The notes beneath the pieces were generated by a model. It did no database searches, was not told the DNA's origin, and saw only the letters and a list, made by a program, of their open reading frames with translations. From contig NZ_JAQIPB010000005.1 of assembly GCF_028023875.1 (NCBI RefSeq), forward strand, positions 39,086 through 103,085: a stretch of 64,000 bases of DNA, given 5' to 3'. The DNA comes from Xenophilus arseniciresistens. Its GTDB lineage: Bacteria; Pseudomonadota; Gammaproteobacteria; Burkholderiales; Burkholderiaceae_C. Shown in pieces: positions 56,160 through 64,000 of the stretch (position 1 is its first letter; each line of letters begins with the position of its first letter). A program made the position numbers and the translations under genes.

Positions 56160-57354
56160 CGTCCAGCGCCTTGAGCACGTCGTAGCACGCGCCCATGGTG
56201 TGGTAGTCGGTCTTGCCGGCGGGGCTCTTCTCGTCGCTGATCTTGAGGTTGTGCGGCGTGAGGATGCGGTACCAGGCGCCATGCCGATGGTCCACGAAGT
56301 GTTCCCAGGCATAGGCCCAGATGCGGTCGTACCAGTCCCAGTAGCCGTCCTCGCCGGTGCGCAGCGCGAGCAGCGCGGCGGCGGCGAAGCTCTCGGCCTG
56401 CACCCAGAAGTACTTGTCGCCGTCATACACCGCGCCGTCAGGCGCGAAGCCGTAGACCAGGCCGCCGTGGTCGGCGTCCCAGCCGCGGGCCATGGCCGTG
56501 TCGAAGAAGTGGCGCGCGCGCGGCACGATCCAGTCGGGCGCGCGGCCCTCGGCGGCCAGCAGGCGTTCCAGTTGCAGCAGCAGCTTGGCCCATTCGGTCA
56601 GGTGGCCGGTCTGGAAGCCCCAGGGCTTGAAGATGTCGCTGCGATTGCCGCGGTTGAATTCCCAGTCCACCGACCAGTCCGTGCGGTAGTGCTCCCACAC
56701 CAGCCCGTCGGCCAGCGCAGCCTGCCGGCCCGTCACGGCCTGGGCGAGGGCGAGCGCGCGCTCGAGGTAGCGGCCGTGCCCCGTGGCCTCGAAAGCCGCC
56801 ATCATCGCCTCGCAGGCGTGCATGTTGGCGTTCTGGCCGCGATAGGGCCCCACGCGCCAGCCGGGCGTGGCCTCGTCCGCGTAGAGCTGATGCTGCGGCT
56901 CCCAGAAATGCTGCTCCATCAGCGCCCAGGTGCGCTCCAGGCCCTCGCAGGCGTCGTGCACGCCGGCCATCAACGCGTGCGCCTGTGCCAGCAGCACGAA
57001 GGCCAGGCCGTAGCAGTGCTGCGTGTCGTCCAGCACGCTCGCGCGGCCTTCGTGCCAGTCGAGCAGCCATGCGTGGCCGCCGCCGGGCAGCGCATGCGCG
57101 CGCTCCAGGAAAGCCAGGCCGTGGCGCACCGCGTCGAGGTCGGCCGGCTGGCCGAAGCGGCGGTAGGCGTTCGCGTGGTTGAACACGAAGCGCGTGCTGC
57201 TGACCAGGTGGCGCGTGCGCGGGTCGTAGACCGTGCCGTCGTCCCTGAAGAAATGGAAGAAGCCGCCGGAGGGGTCGATGTTCCGCGGCGCGTAGAAGGC
57301 CAGCGTGTGCCGGATGTGGTCGAGCAGGAAATCGGGCGAGCGGAAGTCGGGCAT
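56146..57354 (-). CDS. AGE-family sugar epimerase/isomerase
   Basis: A 402-residue (alpha/alpha)6-barrel enzyme of the N-acylglucosamine 2-epimerase/mannose isomerase family. Active-site segments include STRFVFNHANAYRRFG, the QNANMHACEAMMAAFEATG His/Glu helix, WVQAESFAAAALLA and HRHGAWYRIL. Homologues interconvert mannose with fructose or glucose, or act on N-acylglucosamine; substrate is not certain. Start at 57354 matches the usual family N-terminus MPDFRSPDFLLDHI, although its ribosome site is weak. Confidence 0.88.
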   Translation of the reverse strand: MPDFRSPDFLLDHIRHTLAFYAPRNIDPSGGFFHFFRDDGTVYDPRTRHLVSSTRFVFNHANAYRRFGQPADLDAVRHGLAFLERAHALPGGGHAWLLDWHEGRASVLDDTQHCYGLAFVLLAQAHALMAGVHDACEGLERTWALMEQHFWEPQHQLYADEATPGWRVGPYRGQNANMHACEAMMAAFEATGHGRYLERALALAQAVTGRQAALADGLVWEHYRTDWSVDWEFNRGNRSDIFKPWGFQTGHLTEWAKLLLQLERLLAAEGRAPDWIVPRARHFFDTAMARGWDADHGGLVYGFAPDGAVYDGDKYFWVQAESFAAAALLALRTGEDGYWDWYDRIWAYAWEHFVDHRHGAWYRILTPHNLKISDEKSPAGKTDYHTMGACYDVLKALDGAAT

Positions 57355-57554
57355 AGAGAACAGAAGAAGGTGTTGTCGGCCCCACGCCAAGGTCTGAGAA
57401 GAGCGCGCAGCCGCCATTGTCATCGTGACGACACTTGATGAGCGGCATGACCCGTTCGCTCGCGCAGGTTGCACTGCAGCATAGGCATTTGCCCCAGTAC
57501 GCAAGCAGGAACCGCCCACAAACAATCAGTTCACATTCCATCGTGGCGCGCTGC
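57355..57554. other. Non-coding region upstream of the AGE gene
   Basis: This is the left part of the only gap longer than 300 bp in the window (57355-57787). It should carry the AGE promoter on the minus strand. It is less GC-rich than its neighbours around 57480-57545, but no confident -35/-10 pair or conserved ORF was found. Confidence 0.5.
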
Positions 57555-57738
57555 ATGAAACTACCCCCCACGCTCCCCCGCTTCGCGAGGTCCGCTGCCC
57601 CCCGAGGGGGTGCCTCAGTGCCTTCGGGCGGCCGGGCGCCACTGAAATGAAACTACCCCCACGCTCCCCCGCTTCGCGAGGTCCGCTGCCCCCCGAGGGG
57701 GTGCCTCAGTGCCTTCGGGCGGCCGGGTGCCACTGAGA
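57555..57738. repeat. Tandem 92-bp GC-rich intergenic repeat, two copies
   Basis: Copy 1 starts at 57555 and copy 2 at 57647 (period 92 bp), each beginning ATGAAACTACCCC and ending near CGCCACTGA or TGCCACTGA. They differ by one C in the C-run and a few bases near the ends. Each contains a CCCCCCGAGGGGG hairpin and CCTTCGGGCGGCCGGG. No coding potential. Confidence 0.9.
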
Positions 57739-57787
57739 TGCACTGCATGACCGACTTCACTTTTCCGCACCCGGGCGACTTCGCGAG

Positions 57788-58558
<771 letters not shown>

Positions 58559-58564
58559 TGACGA

Positions 58565-58638
58565 CCCCCACGCTCCTCACTTCGTGTAGTTCGCTGCCCC
58601 CCGAGGGGGCGCGTGCCTCCCTTGGGGCGGCCCGGCGG
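58565..58638. repeat. Diverged third copy of the GC-rich intergenic repeat
   Basis: Located between livG and livF. It matches the 57555 repeat along CCCCACGCTCC, CTTCG, CGCTGCCCCCCGAGGGGG, GTGCCT and GGGCGGCC, with substitutions and small indels elsewhere. Confidence 0.8.
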
Positions 58639-58646
58639 GAGGCACC

Positions 58647-59357
58647 ATGACGACCCCCGCCCTCGAAATCAAGGACCTTCACGCCTGGTACGGCGAATCG
58701 CATGTGCTGCATGGCGTGGACATGGTGGTGCAGCCCGGCGAGGTGGTGACGCTGCTGGGGCGCAACGGCGCCGGGCGCACGAGCACGCTGCGCGCCATCA
58801 TGGGGCTGACGGGTTCGCGCAAGGGCTGCATCAAGGTGCATGGGCACGAGACCGTCGGGCTGCCCACGCACCGCATCGCGCACTTCGGCATCGGCTACTG
58901 CCCGGAAGAGCGGGGCATCTTCGCCAGCCTTTCTGCCGAGGAGAACCTGATGCTGCCGCCGGCCCTCAAGGGCAGCGATGGCGGCATGAGCGTCGATGAA
59001 ATCTACGCCATGTTCCCCAACCTGGCCGAGCGGCGCCACAGCCAGGGCACGCGGCTGTCCGGGGGTGAGCAGCAGATGCTGGCGGTGGCACGCATCCTGC
59101 GCACGGGTGCGCGGCTGCTGCTGCTCGATGAGATTTCGGAGGGGCTGGCGCCGGTGATCGTGCAGGCGCTGGCGCGCATGATCACCATGCTGCGGGCCAA
59201 GGGCTACACGGTGGTGATGGTGGAGCAGAACTTCCGCTTTGCCGCGCCGCTGGCCGACCGCTTCTATGTGATGGAGCACGGACGCATCGTGGAGCGCTTC
59301 GGCGCCCACGAGCTGCAAGACAAAGCCGAAGTGCTCAACGAGCTGCTCGGCGTCTAG
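58647..59357 (+). CDS. livF: Branched-chain-amino-acid-type ABC importer ATPase LivF, variant Walker A
   Basis: A 236-residue ATP-binding subunit that pairs with LivG. The Walker A is GRNGAGRT (38-45): the invariant Lys is replaced by Arg44 (codon CGC). Signature LSGGEQQMLAVAR is intact; Walker B reads LLLLDEISEGLAP with Ile in place of the usual Pro. The Q-loop region is GYCPEERGIFASLSAEENL. This may be a subfamily feature rather than a mutation. 88 bp after livG. Confidence 0.92.
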   Translation: MTTPALEIKDLHAWYGESHVLHGVDMVVQPGEVVTLLGRNGAGRTSTLRAIMGLTGSRKGCIKVHGHETVGLPTHRIAHFGIGYCPEERGIFASLSAEENLMLPPALKGSDGGMSVDEIYAMFPNLAERRHSQGTRLSGGEQQMLAVARILRTGARLLLLDEISEGLAPVIVQALARMITMLRAKGYTVVMVEQNFRFAAPLADRFYVMEHGRIVERFGAHELQDKAEVLNELLGV

Positions 59358-59422
59358 CCGGCCTTTCTCTCCAGTTCCTTCCTGCTCTTTCTCGCTCGCC
59401 CAAAACATTAGGAGAAAACGTG

Positions 59423-60619
59423 ATGACGAAGAAGCAATTCACCGGGATCGCCCTGGCCGTGACGGCGCTGATGGCCGCTGGCGCCGCCCAGGCGCAGGAG
59501 CGCGTCAAGATCGGCTTCGTGACCGACATGTCCAGCCTCTATTCGGACGTGGAGGGCAAGAACGGCGCGATGGCGATCCAGATGGCCATCGACGACTTCG
59601 GCGGCAAGGTGCTGGGCCAGCCCATCGAACTGCTGACGGCCGACCATCAGAACAAGGCCGACATCGCCGCCTCCAAGGCCCGCGAGTGGATCGACACGGC
59701 CGGCGTGACCATGATCTTCGGCGGCACCAACTCCGGCACGGCCCTGGCCACGGCCAAGGTGGCGCAGGAGAAAAAGCGCGTGTACTTCAACAACGGCGCC
59801 GCCACCTCGGCGCTGACCAATGACCAGTGCAGCCCCTACACCGTGCACTACGCCTACGACACCGTGGCCCTGGCCAAGGGCACGGGCGCAACGGTGGTGG
59901 ACCAGGGCGGCAAGAGCTGGTTCTTCCTGACGGCCGACTATGCCTTCGGCCACGCCCTTGAAGCCGACACCAGCAAGGTGGTCAAGGACAAGGGCGGCAC
60001 GGTGGTCGGCGCGGTGCGCGCGCCGCTCAATGCCAGCGACTTCTCCTCCTTCCTGCTGCAGGCGCAGAACTCCAAGGCGCAGATCCTGGGCCTGGCCAAC
60101 GCGGGCGGCGACACCATCAACTCGATCAAGGCGGCGCGCGAGTTCGGCATCGGCAAGAGCATGAAGGTGGCCGGCCTGCTGGTCTTCCTGAGCGACGTGC
60201 ACAGCCTGGGCCTGCGCAACACCGAAGGCCTGCTGCACACCACCAGCTGGTACTGGGACCTGAACGCAGACACGCGCAAATGGGCGCAGCGCTTCTTCGA
60301 GAAGGCCAAGCGCATGCCCACCGACGTGCAGGCGGCCGACTATTCGGCCACGATGACCTATCTCAAGGCCGTGGAAGCCGCCAAGACCACCGACGCCGAC
60401 AAGGTGATGGCGCAGCTCAAGAAGAACCCGATCAACGACTTCTACGGCAAGGGCATGATCCGCGCCGACGGCCGCTTCGTGCATGACATGTACCTGGTCG
60501 AAGTCAAGAAGGCCTCCGAATCCAAGCAGCCCTGGGACTACCTGAAGGTGGTCAAGACGCTGCCGGGCGAGCAGGTCTTCACGACCAAGGCCGAGACCAA
60601 GTGCGCACTGTGGAAGTGA
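59423..60619 (+). CDS. livK: Liv-type periplasmic binding protein, first paralogue
   Basis: A 398-residue solute receptor. Signal peptide cleaved after about residue 24 (AQA before QE). The Venus-flytrap domain begins RVKIGFVTDMSSLYSDVEG. GGAG ribosome site 8 nt before ATG 59423; GTG at 59420 is also possible. Highly similar to the next gene. Ligand is unknown; homologues bind amino acids or aromatic or small carboxylic compounds. Confidence 0.9.
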   Translation: MTKKQFTGIALAVTALMAAGAAQAQERVKIGFVTDMSSLYSDVEGKNGAMAIQMAIDDFGGKVLGQPIELLTADHQNKADIAASKAREWIDTAGVTMIFGGTNSGTALATAKVAQEKKRVYFNNGAATSALTNDQCSPYTVHYAYDTVALAKGTGATVVDQGGKSWFFLTADYAFGHALEADTSKVVKDKGGTVVGAVRAPLNASDFSSFLLQAQNSKAQILGLANAGGDTINSIKAAREFGIGKSMKVAGLLVFLSDVHSLGLRNTEGLLHTTSWYWDLNADTRKWAQRFFEKAKRMPTDVQAADYSATMTYLKAVEAAKTTDADKVMAQLKKNPINDFYGKGMIRADGRFVHDMYLVEVKKASESKQPWDYLKVVKTLPGEQVFTTKAETKCALWK

Positions 60620-60637
60620 TGCGTCGCTGAAGCCCCG

Positions 60638-60664
60638 GGCCTGCGTTGCCGCAGGCCTTTTTTT
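60638..60664 (+). terminator. Intrinsic terminator between the two livK genes
   Basis: Perfect 8-bp stem GGCCTGCG/CGCAGGCC (60638-60645 and 60650-60657), 4-nt loop, then seven T residues. It lies 18 nt after the first livK stop and 27 nt before the second livK start. Confidence 0.93.
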
Positions 60665-60690
60665 CACGGATTCCCAAGCAAAGAGACATC

Positions 60691-61890
60691 ATGAGCATTC
60701 GCCTGCACTTCAGCTTCACCGCCCTGGCCGCGGCCGCGCTCCTGGCCACCGGCGCCGCGCAGGCGCAGGACAAGGTCCGCATCGGCTTCGTCACCGACAT
60801 GTCCAGCCTTTATTCCGACGTGGACGGCAAGGGTGGCGCCACGGCCATCCAGATGGCCATCGACGACTTCGGCGGCAAGGTCAACGGCATGCCCATCGAG
60901 CTGCTGACGGCCGACCATCAGAACAAGGCCGACATTGCCGCCTCCAAGGCGCGCGAATGGATCGACACCCAGAACCTCACCATGCTGGTGGGCGGCACGA
61001 ACTCGGGCACTGCGCTGGCCATGAACAAGGTGGCGCAGGAAAAGAAGCGCGTGTTCATCGCCATCGGCGCGGGCACCTCGCAGCTGACCAACGAGCAGTG
61101 CAGCCCCTACACCGTGCACTACGCCTACGACACCGTGGCCCTGGCCAAGGGCACGGGCGGCGCCGTGGTGGACCAGGGCGGCAAGGACTGGTACTTCCTG
61201 ACGGCCGACTATGCCTTCGGCCAATCGCTGCAGGACGATACGGCCAAGGTGGTGACGGCCAAGGGCGGCAAGGTGCTGGGCAGCGTCAAGCACCCGCTCA
61301 ACGCCAGCGACTTCTCCTCCTTCCTGCTGCAGGCGCAGAACTCCAAGGCGCAGATCCTGGGCCTGGCCAATGCAGGCGGCGACACCATCAACACCATCAA
61401 GGCGGCGCGCGAGTTCGGCATCACCAAGAGCATGAAGATGGCAGGCCTGCTGGTCTTCGTGACCGACGTGCACAGCCTGGGCCTGAAGAACACCGAAGGC
61501 CTGCTGCTGACCACCAGCTGGGACTGGAACCTGGACGAGGAATCGCGCAAGTTCGGCAAGCGCTTCTTCGACAAGACCAAGCGCATGCCCACCGACATCC
61601 AGGCCGCCGACTACTCGGCCACGATGCAGTACCTGAAGGCGGTGCAGGCGATCAAGAGCACCGACGCCGACAAGGTGATGGCGCATCTCAAGAGCACGCC
61701 GCTGAAGGACTTCTACGCCCAGGGTGTGGTGCGCCCCGACGGCCGCTACGTGCACGACATGTACCTGATGCAGGTCAAGAGCCCGGCCGAGTCCAAGCAG
61801 GCCTGGGACTACTACAAGGTCGTGACCAAGCTGCCGGGCGACGCCGTCTACACCACCAAGGCTGAAAGCCGCTGCAGCCTCTGGAAGTGA
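60691..61890 (+). CDS. livK: Liv-type periplasmic binding protein, second paralogue
   Basis: A 399-residue receptor closely related to the preceding gene, sharing long blocks such as AIQMAIDDFGGKV, ELLTADHQNKADIAASKARE and SDFSSFLLQAQNSKAQILG. Signal peptide cleaved near residue 25. Differences lie around pocket-proximal stretches (for example FNNGAATSALTNDQ versus IAIGAGTSQLTNEQ), so specificity may differ. Start ATG at 60691 matches the signal peptide. Confidence 0.9.
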   Translation: MSIRLHFSFTALAAAALLATGAAQAQDKVRIGFVTDMSSLYSDVDGKGGATAIQMAIDDFGGKVNGMPIELLTADHQNKADIAASKAREWIDTQNLTMLVGGTNSGTALAMNKVAQEKKRVFIAIGAGTSQLTNEQCSPYTVHYAYDTVALAKGTGGAVVDQGGKDWYFLTADYAFGQSLQDDTAKVVTAKGGKVLGSVKHPLNASDFSSFLLQAQNSKAQILGLANAGGDTINTIKAAREFGITKSMKMAGLLVFVTDVHSLGLKNTEGLLLTTSWDWNLDEESRKFGKRFFDKTKRMPTDIQAADYSATMQYLKAVQAIKSTDADKVMAHLKSTPLKDFYAQGVVRPDGRYVHDMYLMQVKSPAESKQAWDYYKVVTKLPGDAVYTTKAESRCSLWK

Positions 61891-61949
61891 ACTGAACGCG
61901 GCCCGCCCCCGCCGCATCTTTCCCCGCGACCCGACTGCACGCCGCACCC

Positions 61950-62825
61950 ATGAACATATCGCTCCCTGCCTTGCTGAGCCAGTTGCTGCTCGGCCTGGTC
62001 AACGGCTCCTTCTACGCCATCCTGAGCCTCGGGCTGGCCGTGATCTTCGGGCTGCTCAACGTCATCAACTTCGCGCATGGTGCGCTGTTCATGTTGGGCG
62101 CCGTGCTCACCTGGATGGCGATGAACTACCTGGGCGTGAACTACTGGGTCATGCTCATCGCCGCGCCGATCGTCATCGGCGTCTTCGGCATCCTGATCGA
62201 GCGGCTTCTGCTGCGCTGGATCTACAAGCTCGACCACCTCTACGGCCTGCTGCTCACGCTGGGGCTCACGCTGCTGATCGAGGGCGTGTTCCGCTCCGTG
62301 TATGGCGTTTCGGGCCTGGCCTATGACACGCCCGACGCGCTGACGGGCGCCACCGACCTGGGCTTCATGATGCTGCCCAACTACCGCGCCTGGGTGGTGG
62401 TGGCTTCGCTGATCGTGTGCTTTGCCACCTGGTATGTGATCGAGAAGACGCCGCTGGGGGCGCTGCTGCGCGCCGGCACCGAGAACCCGCGCCTGGTCGA
62501 GGCCTTCGGCATCAACGTGCCGCTGATGATCACGCTGACCTACGGTTTCGGCGTGGCACTGGCGGCTTTTGCCGGCGTGCTGGCCGCGCCCGTGTACCAG
62601 GTCTCGCCGCTGATGGGTCAGAACCTCATCATCGTGGTGTTCGCGGTGGTGGTGATCGGGGGCATGGGCTCGATCATGGGCTCCATCCTCACCGGCCTGG
62701 GCCTGGGCGTGATCGAGGGGCTGACCAAGGTCTTCTACCCCGAAGCCTCGTCCACTGTCGTGTTCGTGATCATGGTCATCGTGCTGCTGATCCGCCCCGC
62801 CGGCCTGTTCGGCAAGGAAAAGTGA
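61950..62825 (+). CDS. livH: Branched-chain-amino-acid-type ABC permease LivH
   Basis: A 291-residue inner-membrane permease with about eight helices. Diagnostic N-terminus LLLGLVNGSFYAILSLGLAVIFGLLNVINFAHGA and the EAA-like loop TPLGALLRAGTENPRLVEAFGIN. 59 bp after the second livK. Confidence 0.95.
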   Translation: MNISLPALLSQLLLGLVNGSFYAILSLGLAVIFGLLNVINFAHGALFMLGAVLTWMAMNYLGVNYWVMLIAAPIVIGVFGILIERLLLRWIYKLDHLYGLLLTLGLTLLIEGVFRSVYGVSGLAYDTPDALTGATDLGFMMLPNYRAWVVVASLIVCFATWYVIEKTPLGALLRAGTENPRLVEAFGINVPLMITLTYGFGVALAAFAGVLAAPVYQVSPLMGQNLIIVVFAVVVIGGMGSIMGSILTGLGLGVIEGLTKVFYPEASSTVVFVIMVIVLLIRPAGLFGKEK

Positions 62826-62838
62826 GAGGCCGGCCATC

Positions 62839-63825
62839 ATGACCCTCAAGAAAATCTCGCTGCCGCTGTACCTGCTGCTTCTGCTGGGCCTGGTGCTGGC
62901 GCCGTTCTTCGGCGCCTACCCGATCTTCGTGATGAAGCTGCTGTGCTTCGCGCTCTTTGCCTGCGCCTTCAACCTGCTGCTGGGCTACACGGGCTTCCTG
63001 TCCTTCGGGCACGCGGCCTTCCTTGGCGGCTCGGCCTACGTGGCGGGCCATGCGATCAAGGTGCTGGGCCTCACGCCCGAGCTGGGCCTGCTGGCCGGCA
63101 CCGCCACCGGCGCGCTGCTGGGCTGGGTCTTCGGCCTGCTGGCCATCCGGCGCCAGGGCATCTACTTCGCCATGATCACGCTGGCGCTGGCGCAGATGGT
63201 CTTCTTCATCGCGCTGCAGGCCAAGTTCACGGGCGGCGAAGACGGGCTGCAGGGCGTGCCGCGCGGCAAGCTCTTTGGCGTGGTCGATCTGCGCAACGAG
63301 CTGACCATGTACTACGTGACGCTGCTGATCTGCGTGGCCGCGTTCCTGCTGATCGTGCGCACCATCCATTCGCCCTTCGGCCAGGTGCTCAGGGGCATCA
63401 AGGAGAACGAGGCGCGCGCCCTCTCGCTGGGTTACGACACGGGCCGCTTCAAGCTGCTGGTGTTCGTGATCTCGGCCGCGCTCTCGGGCCTGGCCGGTTC
63501 GCTCAAGACCCTGGTGCTGGGCTTTGCCACGCTCAGCGACGTGCACTGGACGGCCTCGGGCCAGGTGGTGCTGATGACGCTGGTGGGCGGGCTGGGCACG
63601 CTGTCGGGCCCGCTGGTGGGTGCGGCCGTGGTTGTGCTGCTGGAAAACAAGATCGGCGAACTGGGCAACCTGCTGGCGCAGCTGACCACGGTGGAGTGGT
63701 TCAACACGCTGGGCGAATCGGTCACTATGGTCACGGGCCTGATCTTCGTGATCTGCGTGCTGGCCTTCCGTCGCGGCATCATGGGCGAGGTCATCGCCTT
63801 CATCGAACGGCGGCGCGGCAAGTAG
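62839..63825 (+). CDS. livM: Branched-chain-amino-acid-type ABC permease LivM
   Basis: A 328-residue permease partner of LivH with about eight to ten helices; NLLLGYTGFLSFGHAAFLGGSAY and the EAA-like loop SPFGQVLRGIKENEARALSLGYDT are typical. 13 bp after livH; followed by an intrinsic terminator. Confidence 0.95.
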   Translation: MTLKKISLPLYLLLLLGLVLAPFFGAYPIFVMKLLCFALFACAFNLLLGYTGFLSFGHAAFLGGSAYVAGHAIKVLGLTPELGLLAGTATGALLGWVFGLLAIRRQGIYFAMITLALAQMVFFIALQAKFTGGEDGLQGVPRGKLFGVVDLRNELTMYYVTLLICVAAFLLIVRTIHSPFGQVLRGIKENEARALSLGYDTGRFKLLVFVISAALSGLAGSLKTLVLGFATLSDVHWTASGQVVLMTLVGGLGTLSGPLVGAAVVVLLENKIGELGNLLAQLTTVEWFNTLGESVTMVTGLIFVICVLAFRRGIMGEVIAFIERRRGK

Positions 63826-63848
63826 CTGCGCCTGCAGCGCCCAGCAAG

Positions 63849-63876
63849 AAGGCCCGCGCTGCGGGCCTTTGTGCTT
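63849..63876 (+). terminator. Intrinsic terminator after livM
   Basis: Perfect 9-bp stem AAGGCCCGC/GCGGGCCTT (63849-63857 and 63861-63869) with loop GCT, then TGTGCTT. Very similar in sequence to the terminator at 49128-49160. Confidence 0.85.
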
Positions 63877-63960
63877 CACGAGCCGGTCTCTGAACGTCTA
63901 GGGCCTGTTCACGCTATTTCAGGGGATCGCGTTGTGCCGGGAAGGGGCTGGATGCAAGGC

Positions 63961-63999
63961 GCCCGCGCGCAGCAAGGCTGGAGCCTTGCAAGCGCGGGC
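63961..63999. other. Two-arm stem-loop at the right edge of the window
   Basis: Outer arms GCCCGCGC (63961-63968) and GCGCGGGC (63992-63999) enclose an inner perfect stem GCAAGGCT/AGCCTTGC (63972-63979 and 63982-63989) with a 2-nt centre. No gene was found in 63877-64000; the structure may continue past the window. Confidence 0.55.
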
Positions 64000-64000
64000 A

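Noticed and set aside
57435..57650. Seventy-one-codon plus-strand frame across the repeat region
   Set aside because: It runs through the GC-rich repeat and has no family resemblance; the repeat explains its openness.

Overview
This window looks like a chromosomal segment of a high-GC betaproteobacterium, most likely family Comamonadaceae (the Acidovorax, Delftia, Comamonas and Variovorax group). The evidence is very strong G/C third-position bias, the gene order rpsO-pnp-quinone oxidoreductase-tpiA-secG-tRNA-Leu-nuoA..N-DUF2818-NUDIX, abundant periplasmic binding proteins (TRAP, Bug, Liv), and a dispersed GC-rich intergenic repeat of a type I associate with this family. No phage, transposase, CRISPR array or rRNA was found. 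The species was not identified.

Layout. (1) 63-3099: molybdate uptake genes modA-modB-modC on the minus strand, with the regulator modE divergent and a ModE-like inverted repeat between them. (2) 3107-12449: a thioredoxin-like gene, a GAF/Fis-type regulator without an AAA+ domain, and a divergent seven-gene molybdenum-hydroxylase operon (2Fe-2S subunit, Mo subunit of form II CoxL type, FAD subunit, MoxR AAA+ ATPase, VWA protein, CoxG-like and XdhC-like proteins). Regions 1 and 2 form one molybdenum theme: import, Mo enzyme and its maturation. (3) 12488-20373: a lone Bug-type binding protein, a six-gene Mrp/Pha cation/proton antiporter operon with fused subunits A and B, and a CrcB fluoride channel. 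(4) 20359-26248: an Asp/Glu-racemase-family protein, a TRAP transporter (DctM, Q, P), a ComEA-like helix-hairpin-helix protein, Hsp20 and a Tat-type ABC binding protein. (5) 26318-32688: aminotransferase, rpsO, pnp, quinone oxidoreductase, tpiA, secG. (6) 32817-49105: tRNA-Leu(GAG) followed by the complete 14-gene respiratory complex I operon nuoA-N, then DUF2818, NUDIX and DUF1178 genes. (7) 49182-56112: an MsbA-like ABC exporter, and a divergent MarR-controlled tripartite efflux operon (outer-membrane lipoprotein, EmrA-like, EmrB-like). (8) 56146-57354: an AGE-family sugar epimerase/isomerase. (9) 57555-63825: GC-rich repeats, then a branched-chain-amino-acid-type ABC importer, livG-livF-livK-livK-livH-livM, with two tandem paralogous binding proteins separated by a strong intrinsic terminator.

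Most genes are ordinary core or transport genes. The observations most worth testing are regulatory or small: a long imperfect hairpin in the pnp leader, a 30-codon ORF that fills the nuoK-nuoL gap and ends in a 4-bp overlap with nuoL, operator-like dyads next to modA/modE, marR and the Bug gene, a Lys-to-Arg change in the LivF Walker A motif, an antisense terminator inside the efflux operon, and the 92-bp tandem intergenic repeat. No wholly new multi-gene system could be demonstrated. The closest candidate for unknown function is the form II CoxL operon with its unusual regulator, because its substrate cannot be read from the sequence.
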